Assembly: GCA_021841795.1 (NCBI GenBank)
Contig: JAKCDN010000073.1
Span: forward strand, 1 to 10,294
Reading direction: 5' to 3'
DNA from: Acidobacteriota bacterium
GTDB lineage: Bacteria; Acidobacteriota; Terriglobia; Terriglobales; Acidobacteriaceae
Length of the DNA: 10,294 nt
Shown one piece after another: positions 1-5,383 of this stretch; the stretch's first letter is position 1; each line of letters starts with the position of its first letter. Position numbers and translations under genes: made by a program. The notes under the pieces were generated by a model. It had not been told where the DNA came from and ran no database searches. It worked only from the letters and a program-made list of their open reading frames with translations.

Positions 1-92
1 ATGAATACGCCGCCGGAATCCCCGCCCGCACCGCCGTACGCCCACCGCAGCCGTCCCGTCGCCAGCTCGCGCAGCGCCGGTCCTCGCCGCTC

Positions 93-692
93 TCAAAGCC
101 CCAGCTCCCCCGATCGGCGCCGCATCGCCTCGATGCAGAAGCCGATATGCGCGTCCAGCTCCACGCCCAGTTCCGCCGCTCCCTGCACAATGTCTTCGCG
201 ATGCACGCCCCGCGCGAAGGCCTTGTCCTTCATCTTTTTCTTCACCCCGGCCACTTCCACTTCCGCAATCGATCGGCTCGGCTTCACCAGCGCGCACGCC
301 GTCAGAAAGCCCGCCAGCTCGTCGCACGCAAACAGCACCCGGGCCAGGTGCGTCTCCCGCGCCACTCCCGAGTACTGCGCGTGCCCCAGAATCGCCGTCC
401 GCATCTCGCCCGGCCATCCCTGCCGCTCCAGCTCGCGCACGCCCACAAACGGATGCTCCGCCGGCGTCGGATGCCGCTCGTAGTCAAAGTCGTGCAGCAG
501 CGCCGTCGTCGCGTAGAGCTCGATCATCGCCATGCGCTCGCTCTCTCCCACCCCCAGCCGCTCGGCCTCTCTTTCCCCGCACGCCGTCACGCACGCCTCC
601 ACCGCCAGCGCATGTTTCCGCAGGCTCTCGCTCTCCGTCCACTCCGTCAGCAGCTTCCACGCCGCTGCGCGCCCATATACCGGATCACCCAT
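93..692 (-). CDS. HD-domain phosphohydrolase (HDIG-like)
   Basis: This is a predicted metal-dependent phosphohydrolase of the HD superfamily, 199 residues. Visible metal ligands in the right order are H27 (RKHALA), H67-D68 (LLHDFDYERHP), H104 (ILGHAQYSG) and D124 (ACDELAGF); the last motif is typical of short HD/HDIG proteins. No signal peptide or membrane segment is seen, so it is probably cytosolic. The reading frame stays open upstream for 78 more residues, but I chose the ATG at 692: an AGG-containing Shine-Dalgarno (GAGGTG) lies about 5 bases upstream, and the domain starts right after it. A second in-frame ATG at 704 is only four codons earlier and overlaps that ribosome site. The gene is divergent from the zinc-ribbon/XRE regulator, with about 240 bases between. 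The substrate cannot be predicted; known relatives act on nucleotides or other phosphate esters. Family assignment is firm, function is not. Confidence 0.85.
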   Translation of the reverse strand: MGDPVYGRAAAWKLLTEWTESESLRKHALAVEACVTACGEREAERLGVGESERMAMIELYATTALLHDFDYERHPTPAEHPFVGVRELERQGWPGEMRTAILGHAQYSGVARETHLARVLFACDELAGFLTACALVKPSRSIAEVEVAGVKKKMKDKAFARGVHREDIVQGAAELGVELDAHIGFCIEAMRRRSGELGL

Positions 693-931
693 CGAACACC
701 TCATCTGCGTAAGATTCTGCTGCGCCGCCATCGGCGCCGCTCCGTGCCCCTGACTCCTGTTCACTCTTATGGTTCGCGTCTCTCCGTTGTTTGCCGGCTC
801 TGCTCCGGTTTTCTTCCTTTTGTGCCCAAATTTATACTTGACAATTATGGTACCTTTCCCCGAAAGTAGCATTATTCGCAGTGCAACTCGCGCTGCGCGG
901 GCCGCTTGCTCTGGCGCTCCGCACATGACCG
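693..931. promoter_or_regulatory. Divergent intergenic region with CTTTC-CCC-GAAAG dyad
   Basis: This spacer between the divergent HD and XRE genes has an AT-richer core at about 831-880 in an otherwise GC-rich setting, as expected for promoters. It contains a perfect TTGACA on the plus strand (838-843), but no acceptable -10 follows at 16-18 bases. On the minus strand CATAAT (845-850) and TATAAA (831-836) resemble -10 boxes for the HD gene, again without a good -35. A 13-bp dyad, CTTTC-CCC-GAAAG (854-866), sits between them and could be an operator for the neighbouring XRE protein. The promoter content is inferred; the dyad is read directly. Confidence 0.35.
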
Positions 932-1468
932 ATGGCTACTTCTTTAGTTTGCGTGGAGACACGTGAAGTAGTGCGTTGCGAGCACTGCCGGCTGATGCAG
1001 TACCGCACCAGCAACTCCCTTTGCAGAAAATGTCATAGACCCCTCGATTTCGAGGAAACGACGGCGCTGATGCCGCAGCTCGTCACCAGCCAGGCTGCAC
1101 CCGACAGCGCGGACGCTGCCCTTCAGGTTGCCGCCCAGGTCCGCGACATCCGCCGCGCGCGCCACCTCAGCCAGCGCCAGCTCGCAGGACGCATGCAGGT
1201 GCCGCGCACCTACATCTCCAAAATCGAGAACGGCAAGGCTATTCCCACCCTCGGCTCGCTCGAACGGCTCGCTTCGGCCCTCGGCGTTGAAGTGCGTCAG
1301 CTCGTCCGCGACGCCCGCAGCCGCCGCGACGAAGAGGTCTCCGCGATCCTCAATGACCCCTTCCTGGCCGAGATTGCCGCCATGCTCCCGCACCTCGACC
1401 CGCTCCACCGGACCCTCTTCTTCGGCGCTGTCCGCGACGCCGCCTCGGGCCGCCGCCGCATCGCGTAG
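932..1468 (+). CDS. Zinc-ribbon plus XRE-family transcriptional regulator
   Basis: This is a 178-residue DNA-binding protein with two recognisable parts. Residues 16-34 hold two CxxC knuckles (C16/C19 and C31/C34, with an 11-residue gap), a zinc-ribbon-like pattern. Residues about 67-125 form a lambda-repressor/XRE helix-turn-helix: IRRARHLSQRQLAGRMQV gives helices 1-2, PRTYISKIENGKAIPTLGSL the recognition helix and the turn after it, followed by ERLASALGVEVRQLV. The C-terminal 50 residues contain an acidic and hydrophobic stretch (AEIAAMLPHLDPLHR) of unknown role, perhaps dimerisation. The ATG at 932 is used because the ATG at 925 leads to a stop after 13 codons; the ribosome site is weak. 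It is divergent from the HD gene and 395 bases upstream of uppS. Autoregulation through the shared intergenic region is plausible, as in many XRE repressors, but not shown. The HTH call is firm; metal binding is inferred from the cysteines. Confidence 0.85.
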   Translation: MATSLVCVETREVVRCEHCRLMQYRTSNSLCRKCHRPLDFEETTALMPQLVTSQAAPDSADAALQVAAQVRDIRRARHLSQRQLAGRMQVPRTYISKIENGKAIPTLGSLERLASALGVEVRQLVRDARSRRDEEVSAILNDPFLAEIAAMLPHLDPLHRTLFFGAVRDAASGRRRIA

Positions 1469-1536
1469 TTCCGGAGCGGCAGCGGCGCCCGACATCCAGC
1501 GGCTCGGGCCGGCGCGCACCTGCGGCCTCAAACCGT

Positions 1537-1560
1537 CTGCGGGTGCAGCATCACCCGCGG
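1537..1560 (+). terminator. GC-rich hairpin after the XRE gene
   Basis: A perfect 7-bp inverted repeat, GCGGGTG (1539-1545) and CACCCGC (1552-1558), has a 6-base loop and can be lengthened by a T-G and a C-G pair. It lies about 70 bases past the XRE stop codon. No T-tract follows, so it is at best a weak or factor-assisted terminator. Confidence 0.3.
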
Positions 1561-1684
1561 CGCAGCCCACACACCCGCGCCCCGATCGCGATGCCGCCGC
1601 GCTTTCTGTACCCGTCCGGCGCGCTGCACCGCTCGTCGGCCCTCGTTCATGCGCTCCCTGCATTCTCGTTCCCGGCTTCCTTCA

Positions 1685-1713
1685 TTGCGGCGTCCTCTCG
1701 CATGTGCTACGGT
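1685..1713 (+). promoter_or_regulatory. Possible sigma-70 promoter for uppS
   Basis: TTGCGG (1685-1690) and TACGGT (1708-1713) are 17 bases apart, and a TG dinucleotide one base before the second hexamer makes an extended -10. Each hexamer matches the consensus at its most conserved positions only. It would give a leader of about 145 bases for uppS. This is inference from consensus matching by eye. Confidence 0.3.
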
Positions 1714-1863
1714 CAAGGTTGTGACTCCTCGGATCCGGCTGTGCGCGTTCCAACTTCCTGCCGGAGATTCGTTTATGCAATGGATGACCCAAACCGCAGA
1801 CCTTGCGTGAACTCCGTCGGCGCCACTTCAGGACGCCCTTCGGCGACCGCGTGGAAACCGTAA

Positions 1864-2733
1864 ATGCAACCCAGAGGCGAGTCTTTGTTTCCGTATTCCG
1901 CGACGCCCAACTCCACGACGCGAGTCGATGAGCTTTCGCCCGAAGAACGCGCCGTCTACGCGACCCTGAAGCCGGAGCGCCTTCCCCAGCACATCGCCAT
2001 CATCATGGATGGCAATGGCCGCTGGGCGGGCCGCCGCTCTCTCAAACGATTCCTCGGACACCAGCAGGGCGCCAAAGCCGTCCAGTGCGTCACGGAGACC
2101 GCCTCGCGCATCGGCCTGCCCTGGCTCACCCTCTATGCCTTTTCCCTTGAAAACAGTCTCCGCAGGCCCCGCGCTGAGGTCAGCTTCCTCATGCGCCTGC
2201 TCAAAACCTACCTCGACGACAACGTCCAGCGCATGATGCGCAACAACGTGCGCCTCCGCTCCATCGGCCGCATTCACGACCTCCCGCCCGACGTGCAGGA
2301 GCACCTCCGCGCCGCTGAAGAAACCACCGCCCGCAACACCGGCACCACGCTCACGCTGGCCCTCAACTACGGCGCCCGCTCCGAGCTCGTTGACACCTTC
2401 CGCAAGCTCGCCGATGAGGCCCGCAGCAAGCAGATCAACCTCGACCGCATCACCGAAGAGGACATCCACCGCCACCTCTACACGGCGCACATGCCCGATC
2501 CGGATCTGCTCATCCGCACCTCCGGCGAGCTGCGCATCTCCAACTTCCTGCTCTGGCAAATTGCCTACACTGAGATCTTCGTCACCGAGCGCTACTGGCC
2601 TGACTTCCGCGGCATCCACCTGCTCGAAGCCATCGCCGCCTTCCAGCGCCGCGAGCGCCGCTACGGCGGCATCGGCGAAGACGGCGGCGAAGTCGAAGAA
2701 AATCCCGACCACATCCGCATTGCCGTGAGCTGA
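1864..2733 (+). CDS. uppS: Isoprenyl transferase / undecaprenyl diphosphate synthase
   Basis: This cis-prenyltransferase adds isopentenyl units to farnesyl diphosphate to make the C55 lipid carrier of cell-wall synthesis, at the inner face of the membrane. Family signatures are clear: IAIIMDGNGRWA (catalytic D49, numbering from the ATG), GHQQGA, LTLYAFSLEN (87-97), ALNYGAR, and RTSGELRISNFLLWQIAY with R218, R224 and S226 for diphosphate binding. The protein is 289 residues, longer than the roughly 250 of E. coli; the surplus is mainly a 40-residue N-terminal extension without a recognised motif. The ENWxRP motif of the flexible active-site loop reads ENSLRRP here, lacking the tryptophan and carrying one extra residue. 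A GGAAA about 8 bases before the ATG may serve as ribosome site. In many bacteria uppS is directly followed by cdsA; here a minus-strand gene pair lies between them. Confidence 0.95.
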   Translation: MQPRGESLFPYSATPNSTTRVDELSPEERAVYATLKPERLPQHIAIIMDGNGRWAGRRSLKRFLGHQQGAKAVQCVTETASRIGLPWLTLYAFSLENSLRRPRAEVSFLMRLLKTYLDDNVQRMMRNNVRLRSIGRIHDLPPDVQEHLRAAEETTARNTGTTLTLALNYGARSELVDTFRKLADEARSKQINLDRITEEDIHRHLYTAHMPDPDLLIRTSGELRISNFLLWQIAYTEIFVTERYWPDFRGIHLLEAIAAFQRRERRYGGIGEDGGEVEENPDHIRIAVS

Positions 2734-2895
2734 AACCCGTCCAGGCCTCAGAACCGGATCGTCCGTTCGCTGTCGCCGCCCACTTCGCCGGCGCCTGCAT
2801 GCCCGGTCTTTCCGCCCCGTCGAAGCGCGGGTGATTTCCGTGGAAACCGCGGCCATACATGCACATTCCGCGCGTCTTCACGGCCGGTCTGGCTC

Positions 2896-2916
2896 CGGCG
2901 CCGCTATCGGGCGCCG
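2896..2916. terminator. Hairpin between convergent uppS and VKOR genes
   Basis: Perfect 7-bp arms CGGCGCC (2896-2902) and GGCGCCG (2910-2916) enclose a 7-base loop that contains the VKOR stop codon (2904-2906). Because the two genes converge here, the stem could act on both transcripts. No T-tract follows on either strand, so the terminator role is tentative. The rest of the 2734-2903 spacer shows nothing else I can name. Confidence 0.3.
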
Positions 2917-3332
2917 CGGCTCTTTCTCAGCCCCACGTACTCCGCCGTGAACCATCCCAGGCTCAACAGCGTGAGCAGTCCGATAATGCACTGTGAGATC
3001 ACGCAATACAGGCACCAGACCGTCAGCACGTACTCCTCGATGAAGGTCAGCCGCAGCGCAAAACCCAGCCCTGTCAGCACCGCCAGAAGCAGCAGGTAAC
3101 GCTGCCGCGCCATGCCCAGCACCCCGATCGCCAGATAGCCCGCAATGCCGATCGCGGCCACCGGCAGATGCGCCAGCTCCGCAAAGGAGCTGTGATTCAC
3201 GATCCCGCAATCCCAGTGCTCGTTAATCGAACACGGTTCGGTCGCGGTCGAGTAGTGCACGCGCAGCGCCAGCACTGAGACCACCACCCCCGCCAGCGCC
3301 AGCACCGCAATCAGTATTCGCATCGCCTTCAC
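2904..3332 (-). CDS. VKOR-family disulfide-generating membrane protein
   Basis: This is a stand-alone vitamin K epoxide reductase homologue of 142 residues. Bacterial members reoxidise a periplasmic thioredoxin-like partner and pass electrons to quinone, doing the job of DsbB. Four hydrophobic helices are visible (about 5-24, 55-73, 78-97, 102-126). The redox residues are C34 and C42 in the loop (CSINEHWDC, a CX7C spacing as in the human enzyme), S48 six residues later, and the membrane-embedded pair C107-C110 (WCLYC). There is no fused thioredoxin domain, so a separate partner is needed and none is in the window. I chose the GTG at 3332 because AAGGAGG ends 5 bases before it; the ATG three codons downstream (3323) would be 14 bases from that site. 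The gene follows the NifX-like gene by 37 bases, so the two are probably cotranscribed. It is convergent with uppS. Confidence 0.9.
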   Translation of the reverse strand: MKAMRILIAVLALAGVVVSVLALRVHYSTATEPCSINEHWDCGIVNHSSFAELAHLPVAAIGIAGYLAIGVLGMARQRYLLLLAVLTGLGFALRLTFIEEYVLTVWCLYCVISQCIIGLLTLLSLGWFTAEYVGLRKSRGAR

Positions 3333-3369
3333 AGCGGCCTCCTTGGCAGCTCCTCGTCCCCGCTCCCGC

Positions 3370-3780
3370 TCATCCACAGCAGCGCGTCGAGCTCTGAGCT
3401 CCGTGCCCGCCGCAGCAGCAGCCGTGATGCTCGGCATGTCCCTTCGTCGTTGCCGCCGCCGGCACCCGCGGCAGCTCGCCGGCAGCCCACAGGCGCAGCG
3501 CCTCGCGCCCTGCCACCGGGCCCGGCGCGGCCCAGGCGTTGATCTTCGCCCCTTGCAGCCGCTCCAGCGCGCCGTCGCCAATGTCCACTAGAATCGCGTC
3601 CGTGCAGCCGCTTCCAATCAGCACGCCTACGGCGCCGCGGCCGTTCGCGGCTTCGTTCTTCACAAACTCCGGCGTTCCCTCCGGTCCATCCACCAGCATC
3701 GCCCACGGCGCCTGGCCGAAATGCGACGACATCGCCCCATCGATCCGATCCGTGGTCATCATCACTGCAATCCTGCTCAT
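3370..3780 (-). CDS. NifX/NifB-like iron-molybdenum-cluster-binding family protein
   Basis: This is a 136-residue protein of the dinitrogenase iron-molybdenum cofactor family (Pfam Nitro_FeMo-Co, the NifX/MTH1175 group). Evidence is the N-terminal strand MSRIAVMMTTDR, the family motif SSHFGQAPWAMLVD (18-31), a Gly-rich central part (GVLIGSGCTDAILVDIGDGALERL) and the length. After residue 110 comes a Cys/His-rich tail: H115, H118, H119, C121-C123, H126, C134, C135, which suggests metal or Fe-S binding. No nitrogenase genes are present, so a nitrogen-fixation role is not supported; relatives outside nif clusters mostly have no proven function. The ATG at 3780 has a GGGGAG ribosome site 5 bases upstream and matches where family members start. 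The frame is open to a TTG at 3960, itself preceded by AGGGAG, so a longer form with 60 extra residues is not excluded. It heads a two-gene unit with the VKOR gene. Confidence 0.85.
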   Translation of the reverse strand: MSRIAVMMTTDRIDGAMSSHFGQAPWAMLVDGPEGTPEFVKNEAANGRGAVGVLIGSGCTDAILVDIGDGALERLQGAKINAWAAPGPVAGREALRLWAAGELPRVPAAATTKGHAEHHGCCCGGHGAQSSTRCCG

Positions 3781-3988
3781 ATCCGCTCCCCGCCGCCATC
3801 GCTCGTCCCGCTGCCGGCCGGACACGCTCGCGCAGTCCGGCCCCCAGCCCCTGCAATCCGCTTCCGCGCCGCTCTGTCCAGCCTGTCCGTTCTTCGGCGG
3901 CTTGCCGGATCGAGCAACCTCAATCTTCAAGACGCGGCTCACGCTGCGCGCTTCAAGCAAGTCATGCTCCCTGCGATGGATGGCTATT

Positions 3989-4007
3989 TAGGTGTAATTT
4001 ACATCTA
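3989..4007. promoter_or_regulatory. 19-bp palindromic operator candidate
   Basis: TAGGTGTAATTTACATCTA is an inverted repeat centred on 3998. Eight of nine arm positions pair, and the ninth is a G-T. It lies in an AT-rich patch of GC-rich DNA and covers the -10 of the predicted minus-strand promoter, which is where a repressor would bind. The cognate regulator is unknown; sites of this TGTA...TACA kind are used by several repressor families, so I do not assign one. Confidence 0.5.
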
Positions 4008-4025
4008 CGGGGAAACCCGTGTCAA
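3996..4025 (-). promoter_or_regulatory. Sigma-70 promoter for the NifX-like/VKOR operon
   Basis: On the minus strand, a perfect TTGACA (4025 to 4020) is followed 18 bases later by TAAATT (4001 to 3996), a four-of-six match to TATAAT with the key A/T positions kept. Transcription would begin near 3989. The -10 lies inside the palindrome. A small stem, ACGGG-GAAA-CCCGT (4007-4020), falls in the spacer. Confidence 0.5.
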
Positions 4026-4174
4026 TTGCGCGCCGCGACCGGATCCCGTCCACGGACGCCGCCTTCCCCGCCCATTGTGACTCCAGCGCCATCTCCCGAT
4101 CGACGCGCCTGGCCGCCGCCGCGCTCCATCCGGCCTGCCTCGCCCCCCGCCCGGCAGTGTATCCTCAACCCTGG

Positions 4175-5053
4175 ATGAAACGTGTCCTTACAGCTCTCGT
4201 TCTGATTCCTCTGGTCCTGTTCCTGGTCTTTCTCCCGGCTCAGTGGCAATGGCTGTTTTCCCTCGCCGTAGCCGCCGTCGCGCTCCTCGCCGGATGGGAA
4301 TATCTCAACCTCACCCGCCACTGCGGAGCCAATCCCCCGCGCATTGTCACTCTCATCGCCCTCGCGGCCCTCTTTGCCTCCAGCCTGGCCTGGCCCGACT
4401 CCGACGACCTGCTCTCGGTCTTCGGCCTCCTCGGCCTCGCCCTGCTGGTCTATTCCACCTTCTCCAAACCCGTCTCTGAGGTCGTCGCCGACTCCTCCGC
4501 CTCCGTTTTCTGCCTGCTCTACACCGGGCTCACCCTGCTCGCCATCCCGGCTTTGCGCGAGCCCCCTTACGGCTCGTCCTCCGTCCTGCTCTTTCTGCTC
4601 CTCGTCGTCTGGGCCGGGGACATCTCCGCCTACTACGTGGGTCGCGCCTGGGGCCGCCACAAAATGGCTCCATCCCTGAGCCCGGGCAAAAGCTGGGAGG
4701 GTGCCGTGGCCTCCATGGCAGGCAGCATCCTCGTCGCCGCCGGACTCGTCGGCCTCTCCAATCTCCAGCAGGCGCCATCGAACTCCGCGCTCCTCGCCTG
4801 GTTTGAGCGCGCCTGTCCCACGGCCGTCCTCACCTACTCCGACCAGCTCTGGTACTGGCTCCTCCTCGCCGCAATCGTCAATGCCGCCGCACAGGTCGGC
4901 GATCTCGCCGAATCCGCCCTCAAACGCTCCGCCGGCGTTAAGGACTCAGGCGGCCTGCTCCCGGGCCACGGCGGTGTCCTCGACCGCATCGATGCCCTCC
5001 TCCTTGCCGCTCCTGCTCTCTGGTACGCTCAGGTCATTCACCAGAGGTTTTGA
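4175..5053 (+). CDS. cdsA: Phosphatidate cytidylyltransferase (CDP-diacylglycerol synthase)
   Basis: CdsA condenses phosphatidic acid with CTP to give CDP-diacylglycerol, the branch-point precursor of bacterial phospholipids, in the inner membrane. The 292-residue product has a run of hydrophobic helices from residue 5 onward, and the family signature near the C terminus is complete: SALKRSAGVKDSGG followed by LLPGHGGVLDRID, which includes the K-D and D-R-x-D metal/CTP residues. The cytosolic motif SPGKSWEGAVAS, typical of the family, is also present. The frame is open to an upstream ATG at 4019, but the residues between look non-membrane and unconserved, and MKRVLTALVLIPLV is the usual start, so I use 4175. 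No strong Shine-Dalgarno precedes it; a TATCCT at 4160-4165 raises the possibility of a leaderless or very short 5' end, which is speculative. Dxr follows 330 bases downstream. Confidence 0.95.
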   Translation: MKRVLTALVLIPLVLFLVFLPAQWQWLFSLAVAAVALLAGWEYLNLTRHCGANPPRIVTLIALAALFASSLAWPDSDDLLSVFGLLGLALLVYSTFSKPVSEVVADSSASVFCLLYTGLTLLAIPALREPPYGSSSVLLFLLLVVWAGDISAYYVGRAWGRHKMAPSLSPGKSWEGAVASMAGSILVAAGLVGLSNLQQAPSNSALLAWFERACPTAVLTYSDQLWYWLLLAAIVNAAAQVGDLAESALKRSAGVKDSGGLLPGHGGVLDRIDALLLAAPALWYAQVIHQRF

Positions 5054-5383
5054 TCAACACCGCCCCCTCCCGCGTAAACCTGCCCCTCGCTTTCATCCCG
5101 CTACGAGCCCGCCCGAGCCTCTGTCGCCGGCTTCTTGGCTACGCCCGTCCGCCGTCTCATATCCATGGCCGCCCAGCCGTACTTGCCACGGCACTCGAGT
5201 CGACGCGACCCTGGCAGCAACGACATGGCGCGAAATCCAAAACGGCTACAGTAACTCGGGAATTGCCGTAGACTGGTCAAGAGCGGCCACTCCATTTCAT
5301 CCTCGCCCTTCGCGCCGTCCGCGTGGCGATAACCATGGTTGTCCGAACCGCCCGGATCAGCCGAATGCCAGGAGCAGCTTTTT
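5054..5383. other. Gene-free spacer between cdsA and dxr
   Basis: No convincing gene is seen; short open frames here encode unstructured, Pro/Arg/Ser-rich products. The second half is less GC-rich and contains an imperfect dyad: left arm CTACAGTAA (5246-5254), right arm TTGCCGTAG (5263-5271), with seven Watson-Crick pairs, one wobble and one mismatch around an 8-base centre. It may be an operator or small stem upstream of dxr. I could not find a promoter with both boxes. The dxr ribosome site (AGGAG, 5370-5374) lies at the right edge. Confidence 0.4.

Larger units (their letters stand above)
1469..1863. other. Gene-free spacer upstream of uppS
   Basis: I see no convincing gene here. A plus-strand frame is open from 1543 to the TAA just before uppS, but its product is a Pro/Ser/Arg-rich mixture with no domain and no ribosome site. 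No tRNA-like cloverleaf was found on reading. The stretch does contain a GC-rich hairpin (1537-1560) that could end transcription of the regulator gene, and a possible promoter (1685-1713) for uppS. Confidence 0.5.
3781..4174. other. Divergent control region between NifX-like gene and cdsA
   Basis: This spacer separates the minus-strand NifX-like/VKOR unit from plus-strand cdsA. It holds the promoter-operator group at 3989-4025, described separately, and an unusually long leader of about 205 bases between that promoter and the NifX-like ATG. An eight-codon reading frame starts at the minus-strand ATG at 3965 and ends in TGA. A plus-strand TGTAAT (3993-3998), inside the palindrome, could be a -10 for cdsA, but no clear -35 precedes it. 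Nothing else is recognisable. Confidence 0.45.

Noticed and set aside
1..92. Start of a further minus-strand gene downstream of the HD gene
   Set aside because: Open frames exist, including a possible GTG start, but fewer than 35 codons are visible and no ribosome site or motif decides between them.
838..866. Sigma-70 promoter from the perfect TTGACA upstream of the XRE gene
   Set aside because: No -10-like hexamer lies 16-18 bases downstream; the matching window is GC-rich (CGAAAG).
944..1663. Minus-strand frame of 239 codons over the XRE gene
   Set aside because: It is antisense to the zinc-ribbon/HTH gene and shows no domain of its own.
1543..1863. Plus-strand frame ending right at the uppS start
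   Set aside because: Its product is Pro/Ser/Arg-rich with no motif and no ribosome site. The abutting TAA-ATG is tempting for coupling, but the frame does not look coding.
1828..2856. Minus-strand frame of 342 codons over uppS
   Set aside because: It is antisense to a well-conserved UppS and has shadow-type composition.
3370..3780. A nitrogenase cofactor biosynthesis role for the NifX-like gene
   Set aside because: No nif, mod or Fe-S assembly genes are nearby; members of this family are widespread in organisms that do not fix nitrogen.
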